Below are positions 1 through 7,915 of a stretch of 58,955 nt of DNA, one piece after another. The stretch lies in the NCBI GenBank assembly GCA_034665745.1, contig JAXDJJ010000037.1:1-58955 (forward strand), read 5' to 3'. Both the position numbers and the translations under genes were made by a program. This DNA comes from JAXDJJ01 sp034665745 (GTDB taxonomy: Bacteria; Actinomycetota; CADDZG01; WHSQ01). Numbering within the stretch: the first letter of the stretch is position 1; each line of letters opens with the position of its first letter. The notes below the pieces were generated by a model that saw only the letters and a program-made list of their open reading frames with translations, ran no database searches and had not been told where the DNA came from.

Positions 1-230
1 TGCTCGGAGTACGCGAAGTCGACCTCACCCGTTTCCTTGAACTTCCTCGCCTGATCGTCGTCCATCAGATCCATCGCCGCGCGCTCGCAGTCGGCAGCCG
101 ACAGAGGAGGGAACTCCGTCTTCAACAGGTGGCCGTTAACCCTGATGTAGGCAGGCCCACCGGCCTTCACGTGAAGGTCGGAACCTCGTTGATCTACGAG
201 GTAGCGGAGGAAGTCATGGATCGTTGCCAT
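1..230 (-). CDS. pilT: Type IV pilus twitching-motility ATPase PilT, N-terminal fragment (cut by window edge)
   Basis: The minus strand reads from an ATG at 230 into MATIHDFLRYLVDQRGSDLH and continues open to base 1, giving 76 codons. The stretch containing DQRGSDLHVKAGGPAYIRVNG is the typical start of the PilT/PilU N-terminal PAS-like domain, which precedes the hexameric retraction ATPase core. PilT powers pilus retraction at the inner membrane. A GGGAGG ribosome site lies about 10 bases upstream of the chosen ATG. The ATPase motifs (Walker A/B, His and Asp boxes) would lie outside the window, so PilT versus a close paralogue cannot be separated. The family call is strong. Confidence 0.8.
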   Translation of the reverse strand, partial: MATIHDFLRYLVDQRGSDLHVKAGGPAYIRVNGHLLKTEFPPLSAADCERAAMDLMDDDQARKFKETGEVDFAYSE

Positions 231-383
231 CTCTTCGAAGCCTCCCGAACGTAGGCACAACTCACAGGGTCGGACAAATCAAACATCGGCACGTGGGGTG
301 GCGGTATTGAGTGGTTCGACGGCTTCGCGTACTCCCAACTTCTGCCAAGCCCCCTGAGGGGCCTGTCCCGGCCGGTTTTGCCC

Positions 384-409
384 GGTTTCCTGGGCGTACC
401 CCACGGGTA
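384..409 (+). promoter_or_regulatory. SigF/SigB-type stress promoter before the KGG gene
   Basis: GGTTT at 384-388 and GGGTAC at 405-410 are separated by 16 bases. This matches the GGTTT-N15-17-GGGTA pattern known for mycobacterial SigF and, more loosely, the GTTT/GGGTA pattern of Bacillus SigB. A start of transcription near 417 would leave a short leader with the ribosome site GAGGAGG just before the ATG at 441. The downstream gene belongs to a family that is often under general-stress sigma control, which supports the reading. No sigF gene is in the window. Confidence 0.6.
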
Positions 410-440
410 CATACCTATCAGACCAGTTGAGGAGGTTCAC

Positions 441-668
441 ATGATCGAAGAAGGCCGTATGGAACAGCAGAGCCAAGAGACGACCCCTACCAAGATGTCG
501 CGTGCCGAGGCCGGACGCAAGGGTGGGAAGACCACGAAAGAGCGCTACGGCGACGAGCACTTCGGCAAGATCGGTCGCATCGGCGGCAAGAAGGGTGGGG
601 AGACCACCAAGCGCCGCTACGGCTCGGAGTTCTACCAGAAGATCGGCCGCATAGGCGGCTCGAAGTAA
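441..668 (+). CDS. Small KGG-repeat general stress protein
   Basis: A 75-residue, very hydrophilic, Gly/Lys/Arg-rich protein. The second half carries two tandem copies of a KGG-type unit: RKGGKTTKERYG ... GKIGRIGG followed by KKGGETTKRRYG ... QKIGRIGG. This is the KGG (stress-induced acidophilic repeat) family seen in GsiB- and Em/LEA-like proteins, which are linked to desiccation and general stress; the molecular action is not settled. The start at 441 is chosen over the open frame reaching back to 378 because TGAGGAGG sits 5 bases upstream and the predicted promoter lies between the two. It stands alone between divergent pilT and the DUF6049 gene. Confidence 0.72.
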   Translation: MIEEGRMEQQSQETTPTKMSRAEAGRKGGKTTKERYGDEHFGKIGRIGGKKGGETTKRRYGSEFYQKIGRIGGSK

Positions 669-711
669 CCACGTTGTAGCGAACTGACGGCCGCGTGGCC
701 GGCGCGGTCCT

Positions 712-717
712 TATGCT
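712..717 (+). promoter_or_regulatory. Candidate -10 box, leaderless start of the DUF6049 gene
   Basis: TATGCT lies 8 bases upstream of the ATG at 726 and no ribosome site is visible. The spacing would put the transcript start at or very near the A of the ATG. No clear -35 box is seen, which is common in actinobacteria. Confidence 0.4.
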
Positions 718-725
718 GGCGTCAC

Positions 726-2861
726 ATGCCGGCACCCCAAGTTCGTAGAGGCGCGGCCATAGCGTTGTTGGCCGCGTTTCTCCTTGTCTACACCCCATCG
801 ATCGCGACGGCCCAGTCATCCGAGCCGTCGTCCGAGTCGAACTCGATCACCTTGATCGGCCAACCCGTGTGGCATGGGCCGGACGACCCTTTGGGGCTGA
901 GACTGCGGATCGATAACGACGGACTTTCGACCCTCGACGGCTTCAGGCTCCAGGTGAGGGCCTACTCGCCTGCACGGAGTCGTTCGGAGCTCCACGAGAA
1001 CTTCGAGGTGGACCCGCTCCGTCTCGAATCGAGCTCGCTACCGATCTATCGGTTGGATCAGGTGATCCCTGCCGGAACGTCATCGATCGTCACGATCGAA
1101 GAACCCATCTCGGCGTTGTCGTCGGTGGTCGCTGCAACGGACGGCGGGGTCTATCCGATAACCGTGACCCTCACAGATTCCGATGGCTTCACCGCCCTCG
1201 ACACCATCACTACTCAACTTCTCTACTTCCCCGAGGACGTCGAAGTACCCCTCAACGTGGTGCTGACCTGGCCCCTTGCGGACCTGCCCTCGCGCGCCGG
1301 GGGTGGGGTATTCGTCCCCGACGACACCGGGGACACAAGCCTCGAGCGCGCCACGGCCGACGATGGATGGCTAACTGGGATCCTGAGCGCCCTCGAGGCA
1401 CCGAGCGCAACACCCTTGCGGCTGGGGATCGCTCCCGGAGCAAGATTGATCGAAGAGCTCGGGGACATGGCGGACGGGTTCCGCCGTGATGACTCCGGCA
1501 CGACCCGCACGATCGAAGCGAACGATCCCATCGCTGAAGCAGCGGGCGACCGATTGACCCGTCTGCGCGAGCTTCTTGCCGAACAGCGCACCCAACCGAT
1601 CCTGACCCCGTACGCGCTTCCGGACCTGACTTCGATAGACGACTTCGAGCAGCTCACTGCGCAGCTGGCCGCGGCTACCTCCGTGCTAGAGCAGGACACC
1701 GATGTACTCACTGACAAATGGCTCTTCCCCCCCGCCGGGCGGGTAGACGAGGTCACCCTCGAGCGCCTCCGCTCCTCGGACGTGGCTGCCAGCACGTTCT
1801 TCGCGGAGGATGCCCTGGAACCTGCGGTGGACGAGCTGGCCGCGCGCTGCCGGGAAGATTTCCTGGGGACCCCCTACACATGTCCGGTGAAGGTCGGAAC
1901 CGCCAGCGGCGACGCTCGAGGTTTCGTCCTCGACCCGGAACTCCAACAACGCTTCGGGGCCCTCGTGCAGGAACCTGGAAACGTTCGGGAGTTGCAGAAG
2001 TTGTTCGCCGAGATCGCGATGATCTGGGCGGAGCTGCCGGGGACCGAGGGCCGCGTTATCCCTCTCGCGGTTCCGCCACTCTGGCATCCGCCTCCCGCGA
2101 TCGCCGCGCGTTTCGTCAACACGTTGGCGGACTCACCGTGGATCCGCTCGCGCACCCCGCGTGCAGGGCTCCACTTAGGTGGGGGAACGATCGAGCGAGA
2201 TCTCGTGACGGAGTTGCCGCCATCCAGGGTTGAGCCTGAGGACTCGTACCTCCAAACCGTCGATGCCGCAACGGAAGTGGTCGAAAGCTTCGCTCGCGTG
2301 CGACCCGATGTCGGTCTGGTCCAGCGGTTGAGACGCGATGTCCTCGTTAGTCAAAGCGTCTTGTGGTGGGGAGCCGATCCCCTCCGACTTCAGCAAGGAG
2401 CTGCCTACGCGGCGAACGCGCGGGACGAAGCGGAGGAGGAACTCGGGAAGATATCGATAGGGGGCCGGACCCACATCACCCTCGCATCGAAGAGTGGGGC
2501 CTTACCCCTCGTCTTACAGAACGGCACGGATTATCCGGTGACCCTTCAGATCGACCTCGAGTCTTTCGACCGCGACCTGGAGTTGAGCGAACGCGTGATC
2601 CGGCAGACCTTCGATCCCGGGGCGACTTCCTTGTCGGTGCAAGCGAGCGCGCGCGCAAGTGGCATCTATCCCGTCGGCGTTCGGGTCGAGGCCTCGGACG
2701 GGTACAAGATCTTTGAGACGTCGATCTCTATCCGATCGAGCACCTTCAACCAGATAGCCCTCGCGATCACGCTTGGAGCGTTCTTCTTCTTGGTCTTGTT
2801 CTCGGCGCTTCGTGGGTTCAGACGCAGGAGACTCGCTGCGACAGGAGACTCAGCCGAGTGA
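726..2861 (+). CDS. DUF6049 family secreted, membrane-anchored protein upstream of murJ
   Basis: A 711-residue protein with an N-terminal signal peptide (hydrophobic run at about residues 10-27, cleavage probably after ATAQ). A large extracytoplasmic part follows, then a single membrane helix near residues 674-696 and a short basic cytoplasmic tail. This architecture and its position directly before murJ match the actinobacterial DUF6049 family (for example Rv3909). The function is unknown; constant linkage to the lipid II flippase suggests a role in envelope assembly, which is inference. The stop overlaps the murJ start by 4 bases, so the two are probably translationally coupled. The start has no ribosome site but a -10-like box at the right distance for a leaderless message. 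Confidence 0.75.
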   Translation: MPAPQVRRGAAIALLAAFLLVYTPSIATAQSSEPSSESNSITLIGQPVWHGPDDPLGLRLRIDNDGLSTLDGFRLQVRAYSPARSRSELHENFEVDPLRLESSSLPIYRLDQVIPAGTSSIVTIEEPISALSSVVAATDGGVYPITVTLTDSDGFTALDTITTQLLYFPEDVEVPLNVVLTWPLADLPSRAGGGVFVPDDTGDTSLERATADDGWLTGILSALEAPSATPLRLGIAPGARLIEELGDMADGFRRDDSGTTRTIEANDPIAEAAGDRLTRLRELLAEQRTQPILTPYALPDLTSIDDFEQLTAQLAAATSVLEQDTDVLTDKWLFPPAGRVDEVTLERLRSSDVAASTFFAEDALEPAVDELAARCREDFLGTPYTCPVKVGTASGDARGFVLDPELQQRFGALVQEPGNVRELQKLFAEIAMIWAELPGTEGRVIPLAVPPLWHPPPAIAARFVNTLADSPWIRSRTPRAGLHLGGGTIERDLVTELPPSRVEPEDSYLQTVDAATEVVESFARVRPDVGLVQRLRRDVLVSQSVLWWGADPLRLQQGAAYAANARDEAEEELGKISIGGRTHITLASKSGALPLVLQNGTDYPVTLQIDLESFDRDLELSERVIRQTFDPGATSLSVQASARASGIYPVGVRVEASDGYKIFETSISIRSSTFNQIALAITLGAFFFLVLFSALRGFRRRRLAATGDSAE

Positions 2862-4462
2862 AGTCTCTCGCGCGTGCGTCCGCCGTGATGACCCTCGGCA
2901 CGGTCCTGTCGCGCGTCACCGGGCTCGCACGTTTGGCAGCGATCGCAGCAGCTCTTGGAGTTGCGGAGAGCAGGCTCCCCGACGCCTACAACCTTGCCAA
3001 CACCGCACCCAACATCGTGTACGAGCTCATCCTCGGGGGGATCCTGACTTCGGTCTTCGTACCCGTCTTCGTCGAGCTACTACAGAAAGAAGGACGGGAG
3101 AAAGCATGGGAGGTCGGTAGCGCGATCATCAACATCTCGATGGTCGTCCTCCTCGGGATCACGGCGCTCGGCATGCTCGCCGCCCCTCTGATAGCGAAGT
3201 TCTACGCACTCACCCTCGAGGGCAACGAAGCGGTGATGCAAGAGCGCGTCTTGACCTTCCTGCTCCGCCTGTTCCTCCCGCAGATCATCTTCTACGGACT
3301 TGCCGCGATAACCGCTGGGCTACTGAACGCGCACAAGCGATTCGGTGCGCCCATGTACACGCCGGTGTTGAACAACCTCTCGGTGATCGCGATCTTCATC
3401 GCATTCCATCAGGCGTACGGCGAGAACGTTTCCCTCGACACGATCTCCTCGAAACAGCTGTGGATCATCGGGGTAGGGACCACCGCAGGAGTTGCGATGA
3501 TGGCACTGGCCCAGCTCCCGTTCCTGCGAAGCCTCGGTCGATACCGGTTCACGTTCTCGGTAGCTCACCCATCGATCAAGAAACTGGCTCGGCTATCGGT
3601 GTTCGTGATCGGCTACGTGATCGCCAACCAGATCGGTTACCTGATCGTTCAGGTGCTCGCGACCGACCAGCAAGGCGGCTACTCCGCGTACATCAACGCG
3701 TTCACATTCTTCTTGTTGCCGCATGGGCTGTTCGCGGTGTCGGTGATAACTGCGCTGCTTCCGGGGATGAGCGAGCACGCGGTTCACGCTCGGTGGGCCG
3801 AGTTCCGCGACCAACTCTCTACCGGTATCCGGTCGACGTTCCTGCTGATACTTCCCGCTGCCATCGGCTACTTCGTGCTGAGCGAACGCATCGTCCGGTT
3901 ACTACTCGAGCGCGGGGTGATGTCACCGGAGTCGACCCATCTCGTCGGCGGAGTGCTCCGACTTTTCGTCATAGGACTAGTTCCGTTCTCTTTGTTCCAA
4001 CTATTCCTGCGGGCCTTCTACGCGATGCAAGACACGAAGACTCCGTTCCTCATCAACTGTGCAGCCGTTGCTTTGAATATCGCGGTGAACCTGCCGCTGT
4101 ACCACTACTTCGGCGTCGAGGGCTTGGCCGCGGGTCACGCTCTCGCGTACACGTTCGGGGCAGCGGTTCAGGCGCGCGTACTCGCACGTCGCATCGGGGG
4201 GATCGACGGACCCAGACTGCGGGCGAGCTTCGCCAGGATCGGAGGAGCGAGCATTGGGATGGGTGGCGTCACGTGGCTCGTTGCCGAGCTGTGCGAACGC
4301 GGATTCGATGGAACCGCCACCCTCGACCAGCTGATCGGGCTGGGGGCCCCGGTTATCGCCGGAGTGATCTCCTATCTCGCGTTCGCGCGCATGCTTGGCG
4401 TGCGCGAGCTTGCCCTCGTGACGGGCCTGGTCTCACGGCGGTCGAAGGGGGGCGATGTTTAG
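2858..4462 (+). CDS. murJ: Lipid II flippase MurJ (MviN)
   Basis: A 534-residue polytopic membrane protein of the MOP exporter superfamily. Early residues ASAVMTLGTVLSRVTGLAR and the segment LPDAYNLANTAPNIVYELIL are characteristic of MurJ, and the length fits the 14-helix core without extra domains. MurJ flips lipid-linked peptidoglycan precursor across the membrane. It starts with GTG inside the end of the DUF6049 gene. In M. tuberculosis the MviN protein continues into an intracellular pseudokinase and an outer domain. Here MurJ ends after the flippase, and a separate kinase gene follows one small gene later. Confidence 0.93.
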   Translation: MKSLARASAVMTLGTVLSRVTGLARLAAIAAALGVAESRLPDAYNLANTAPNIVYELILGGILTSVFVPVFVELLQKEGREKAWEVGSAIINISMVVLLGITALGMLAAPLIAKFYALTLEGNEAVMQERVLTFLLRLFLPQIIFYGLAAITAGLLNAHKRFGAPMYTPVLNNLSVIAIFIAFHQAYGENVSLDTISSKQLWIIGVGTTAGVAMMALAQLPFLRSLGRYRFTFSVAHPSIKKLARLSVFVIGYVIANQIGYLIVQVLATDQQGGYSAYINAFTFFLLPHGLFAVSVITALLPGMSEHAVHARWAEFRDQLSTGIRSTFLLILPAAIGYFVLSERIVRLLLERGVMSPESTHLVGGVLRLFVIGLVPFSLFQLFLRAFYAMQDTKTPFLINCAAVALNIAVNLPLYHYFGVEGLAAGHALAYTFGAAVQARVLARRIGGIDGPRLRASFARIGGASIGMGGVTWLVAELCERGFDGTATLDQLIGLGAPVIAGVISYLAFARMLGVRELALVTGLVSRRSKGGDV

Positions 4463-4465
4463 CAG

Positions 4466-4891
4466 ATGCTCCCAGACGCCGATAATCCCTTGATGGTTAG
4501 TCCACATTCACGCGCGCTGGCCGCGGACGAGCGCGGCCTGATCATGGGCTGGTTGGGGAAACTCCTGATCGGTTTCCTTCTTGTCGCCGTAGTGATCTAT
4601 GACGGTGGTTCCATCCTGGTCAATTTCTTCACGCTTGACTCCACCGCCGACGAGATCGCGGTCGAGCTCACTACGAATGTCTTGCCCGGTCAGCTGTCGC
4701 TGAACCAGATCCAGCCGCGCGCCGCCGAGCTGGCGAAGGAGTCTGGCGCCCGCCTCGTGGGGGTGTCGGTCGAGGGGAACGTGGTGAAGGTCACCTTGAG
4801 GCGCCGGGCGAACACGTTGGTTATCGGGCGGATCGGACCGATCGAGGACTGGGCGCGCGCGACCGTCGAGGGGCAATCGGGGACCGGTTGA
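4466..4891 (+). CDS. Small membrane-anchored protein of unknown function
   Basis: The longest reading is 141 residues and begins 3 bases after the murJ stop. A likelier core starts at the internal ATG at 4544, giving one membrane helix (GWLGKLLIGFLLVAVVIYDG) right at the N-terminus and an outer or cytoplasmic domain of about 85 residues. That domain has alternating hydrophobic positions ending in RRRANTLVIGRIGPIEDW. No family was recognised. Its place between murJ and the kinase suggests it belongs to the same transcription unit. Neither candidate start has a convincing ribosome site. Confidence 0.5.
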   Translation: MLPDADNPLMVSPHSRALAADERGLIMGWLGKLLIGFLLVAVVIYDGGSILVNFFTLDSTADEIAVELTTNVLPGQLSLNQIQPRAAELAKESGARLVGVSVEGNVVKVTLRRRANTLVIGRIGPIEDWARATVEGQSGTG

Positions 4892-4923
4892 CGGCGGGCA
4901 CCAAGACGCCCTGTCTCACCCAC

Positions 4924-4929
4924 TAGCAT
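4924..4929 (+). promoter_or_regulatory. Candidate -10 box, near-leaderless start of the murJ-linked kinase
   Basis: TAGCAT ends 9 bases before the kinase ATG at 4939, and there is no ribosome site between. The spacing is at the upper end of what a leaderless start would allow. Confidence 0.3.
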
Positions 4930-4938
4930 CCTGACCTC

Positions 4939-6405
4939 ATGCCCGAAGTAGATGACGTCCTCGCGGGGCGCTACGAACTATCCAGCGTCATAGCGAGTGG
5001 AGGCATGGCCACCGTGTGGCGTGCACGAGACCAAGTGTTGGCAAGGTCGGTGGCAGTCAAGATCCTTCATGAGCATCTCGCGGACGATGCCGCGTTCCTC
5101 GAGCGCTTCCGACGGGAGGCCGTCGCCGCCGCGGGCTTGACACACCCACACGTCGTGGCCATCTACGACACGGGTGAGATGGAGGAACCGGGTTCCCGGT
5201 GCCACTACATAGTCATGGAGCACTGCGGTGGCGGCACCCTCGGGCAGCTGCTCAAAGCGGACGGGCCCTTCCGTCCCGAACGGGTCGCTGGTATCGGGGC
5301 AACGATCTGCGATGCCTTGGCTTACGCGCATTCGCGCTCGATCATCCATCGCGACGTGAAGCCGGCGAACGTCCTCATCGGTGACGACGGGCTGTTGAAG
5401 GTCGGGGACTTCGGCATCGCGAAAGCGGTCACAACAGACAATGACATCACGACCACGGGCAAGATCCTGGGCACGGTTGCATACATCTCTCCCGAATACG
5501 CGACCGATCAGGCCTTGGATGCACGTTCAGACATCTACTCGCTCGGTGTTGTCCTCTACGAGCTCGCCGTGGGCCGCGTTCCGTTCCACGAAAGCACGAA
5601 TGTCGCGACCGCGATGCGCCACGTCAATGACGCGCCGCCACCGTTGCGAAGTATCAGAGCCGGCATACCGAAGTCTCTCGAGAACATCATCTTGAAGGCC
5701 CTGCAGAAGGAACCCGATCGGCGCTTCGCAACGGCCGACGAGATGCGCGAGTCGCTCGAGAACCTTGCACCTGGAGCCAGTCGGGCCAGCGTCGTGACAT
5801 CTGCGACGCGCGCGGTTCCTGCGTCGGCCCCATCAACATTCCGGAACGAGAGCAAGTGGATCGTTCCCGTTCTCTCGCTGATAGCTGGAGCGATCATCCT
5901 TGCAGCCCTCGCAAGCGCGATCTTCGACACAGGTGACAGCACGAAGAAACCTCCGGCGGTCGATGTTTCTGGATCCGCTCCTATCGAGATCGACTCGGTT
6001 GCCGACTTCGACCCAGAGTTCGACGGCAGCGAAGACCCATCGGGTCTTCCCGAAGCGATCGATGGCGACCCGGCTACGTCGTGGAAGACGGACTCGTACG
6101 TGAACCCGTTGCACACTTACAAATCGGGGGTCGGCATCCTGCTCGACCTCGGTACAGAACAGGACGTCACGACGGTCACGATCGCCACCCAAACACCGGG
6201 ACTCGACATCGAGCTGCTCGCGGGCGATTCGGTCCCCACCGCGGCGAGCGATCTGGAAGTGATCGATTCACTCGAAGGGGTGCCGCAGACCTTCGAGTTC
6301 GAAGCCGGAGTTTCCGCTCGGTACTGGGTGGTCTGGATAACGGATCTCCCCGGCGGGGCCGGAGGGATCGGCTCGATCGCGGAAGTGAAGTTCTTTGGTC
6401 GTTGA
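4939..6405 (+). CDS. Membrane Ser/Thr protein kinase with extracellular discoidin-like domain, murJ-linked
   Basis: A 488-residue PknB-type kinase. The kinase domain is at about residues 11-275: glycine loop ASGGMATVWRA, Lys41 in VAVKIL, catalytic HRD at 137-139 in IIHRDVKPANV, and DFG at 157-159. The catalytic residues are intact, so activity is expected. A basic juxtamembrane linker leads to one helix at about 307-329. The outer region of about 140 residues contains ATSWKTDSYVNP and GVGILLDLGTEQDVTTVTI, resembling F5/8C (discoidin) jelly-roll domains. In mycobacteria a pseudokinase plus similar outer fold is fused to MviN and recruits FhaA when phosphorylated; here it is a separate gene. 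The last 11 bases overlap the sigma gene. Confidence 0.85.
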   Translation: MPEVDDVLAGRYELSSVIASGGMATVWRARDQVLARSVAVKILHEHLADDAAFLERFRREAVAAAGLTHPHVVAIYDTGEMEEPGSRCHYIVMEHCGGGTLGQLLKADGPFRPERVAGIGATICDALAYAHSRSIIHRDVKPANVLIGDDGLLKVGDFGIAKAVTTDNDITTTGKILGTVAYISPEYATDQALDARSDIYSLGVVLYELAVGRVPFHESTNVATAMRHVNDAPPPLRSIRAGIPKSLENIILKALQKEPDRRFATADEMRESLENLAPGASRASVVTSATRAVPASAPSTFRNESKWIVPVLSLIAGAIILAALASAIFDTGDSTKKPPAVDVSGSAPIEIDSVADFDPEFDGSEDPSGLPEAIDGDPATSWKTDSYVNPLHTYKSGVGILLDLGTEQDVTTVTIATQTPGLDIELLAGDSVPTAASDLEVIDSLEGVPQTFEFEAGVSARYWVVWITDLPGGAGGIGSIAEVKFFGR

Positions 6406-6952
6406 GCGAACCGACGAAGCCTTGCTGGGGGCTTTCCTCGCGGGCGACACCGGCTCGTTCGATGTCCTGATGGGCCGACATGAGGACAGGATCTTCGCTC
6501 TGGCCCAACGGATGACGGGCAACCGTTTCGATGCCTTGGACGCAACACAAGAGGCGTTCATCTCGGCCTTCAAGAACGCCGGCAAGTTCAAGGGCAACTC
6601 TGCCTTCTCTACCTGGCTCTATCGGATCGCGATCAATGCCTGCACCGACCTGCTCCGGAAGAAGAAGCGGCAGGTGCCTGTAGAGGACGTGGAAGGCAGC
6701 GGGCCGGTCCGACAGGTGGAAGATGATGTGCCTCTTCGCCTCGATCTCCAGCGCGCCCTCGCCGAGCTCAATCCCGAGCACCGTGAAGCGGTCCTTCTGC
6801 ACGACGTTGGGGGGTACCCATATGAGGACATCGCGGATCTAACCGGGGTACAGCTTGGCACCGTGAAATCCCGTATCAGTCGGGGTCGAAAGAAGCTCGC
6901 GGAGATCCTGGAACAACGCGGCCCCCAGCGTGCGTCCAAGGAGACGACATGA
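6395..6952 (+). CDS. sigM: ECF (group IV) RNA polymerase sigma factor, SigM-like
   Basis: A 185-residue sigma-70 family protein. Region 2 spans about residues 10-90 (FDVLMGRHEDRIFALAQRMTG, DATQEAFISAFKN, FSTWLYRIAINACTD). Region 4 spans about 120-175 (LNPEHREAVLLHDVGGYPYEDIADL, GTVKSRISRGRKKL). It directs RNA polymerase to an envelope-stress-type regulon; its identity with SigM rests on its place between the murJ block and trxB as in M. tuberculosis. The start is TTG at 6395, inside the kinase gene, after a purine-rich GGAAGTGAAG. The stop overlaps the anti-sigma ATG (ATGA), so the pair should be made together. Confidence 0.85.
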   Translation: MVVERTDEALLGAFLAGDTGSFDVLMGRHEDRIFALAQRMTGNRFDALDATQEAFISAFKNAGKFKGNSAFSTWLYRIAINACTDLLRKKKRQVPVEDVEGSGPVRQVEDDVPLRLDLQRALAELNPEHREAVLLHDVGGYPYEDIADLTGVQLGTVKSRISRGRKKLAEILEQRGPQRASKETT

Positions 6953-7866
6953 ACGAACTGACGCACGAGACGACCTCGGAACTCCTCGCGGCTTACGTTG
7001 CGGGTGGCCTCTCCGCGCCCGACCAGCTGGCCGTCGAACTCCATCTCGAGTCGTGCTCGGACTGTTCGTTGGAGCTGGCGGGTGTACGACTGCTTTCGGC
7101 GGATGAGGTCGAGCCGATGACGGGGACGGAGCGGGATCGGCTGTCGCATGCAGTGCGGGCCGCAGTGACGGCGCCCGCTAAGAGATCGTGGTCGGAACGG
7201 TTCGGGCGACGGGTTGCCCCCGCGTTGGGGGCCGTTGCCTTGATCGCGATCGCGGTGGTCGCGATCGTCTCTCTACCTCGTGATTCCCAGGACGCGCCTG
7301 CGCTCGCCCCTAACACCGCCGAGAGTGGAGCCCTCTTCGATGCCGATACGGGGACAGGTGGAGCGGGGGCGGCCGATGCAGCGACGGAGGAGCTCGGCTC
7401 GGATGCCGGGCAACCCGCCACATCTCAAGGCCACGCGGCGGGGGCGGCCACCAAGGGGTCGAACACGGCACCAGACACGGCGGCACAAACTGAGATCGCA
7501 CTGCGCCCGTCGTCGACCACACTTTTCTATGACACGTCGTTCGCGGCGATCGGGTTCGATCTAGGTGCCCTCGTTCCGGCCCAGTCACCCAAACGCATGG
7601 CGGGCGGGACGTTCGCGAGCCTCACCGAGTCCGCCCCCGATGAGCGAGTGGCCTCCTGGATCGAGACCTGCGCCGGGATCACCATCTCGACGAGCCGCGA
7701 GGAGCTAACCGCGACGTCGGCGGCTTATTACGCGACCGACGACGTGTTGGTCATCGGATTCACATGGATCGACACGTCGACCGCGCGGTTGAACTACTTC
7801 CTCCAAGGCTGGCGCGCGGGACGGTGTGACCGAGTCACTCCCATCTACCGCGCGGGGCACCTCTAG
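6949..7866 (+). CDS. Membrane anti-sigma factor with zinc-finger (ZAS) domain, RsmA-like
   Basis: A 305-residue protein. Residues 1-45 carry the anti-sigma zinc motif HxxxCxxC (His32, Cys36, Cys39 in LHLESCSDC). One membrane helix lies at about 89-109 (PALGAVALIAIAVVAIVSLP). The outer part is first a low-complexity Ala/Thr/Gly-rich linker (about 115-180) and then a globular domain of about 120 residues. It would hold the upstream ECF sigma at the membrane until a signal releases it. The ATG overlaps the sigma stop. The long outer domain suggests it senses something outside the membrane itself, which is inference. Confidence 0.8.
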   Translation: MNELTHETTSELLAAYVAGGLSAPDQLAVELHLESCSDCSLELAGVRLLSADEVEPMTGTERDRLSHAVRAAVTAPAKRSWSERFGRRVAPALGAVALIAIAVVAIVSLPRDSQDAPALAPNTAESGALFDADTGTGGAGAADAATEELGSDAGQPATSQGHAAGAATKGSNTAPDTAAQTEIALRPSSTTLFYDTSFAAIGFDLGALVPAQSPKRMAGGTFASLTESAPDERVASWIETCAGITISTSREELTATSAAYYATDDVLVIGFTWIDTSTARLNYFLQGWRAGRCDRVTPIYRAGHL

Positions 7867-7900
7867 CCTCGGGAATCGGTAGCCACGGCAGGTCGTTCGA

Positions 7901-7906
7901 TAGTGT
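7901..7906 (+). promoter_or_regulatory. Candidate -10 box of trxB
   Basis: TAGTGT lies 9 bases before the ATG at 7916 and abuts an alternative GTG at 7907. If this is the -10, the GTG cannot be in the message and the ATG at 7916 is the real start. Confidence 0.33.
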
Positions 7907-7915
7907 GTGAGCACT

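Noticed and set aside
165..176. CTTCACGTGAAG, resembling the parS core
   Set aside because: It lies inside the pilT coding sequence (residues DLHVKAG), the flanks do not match parS, and it is far from parAB; probably chance.
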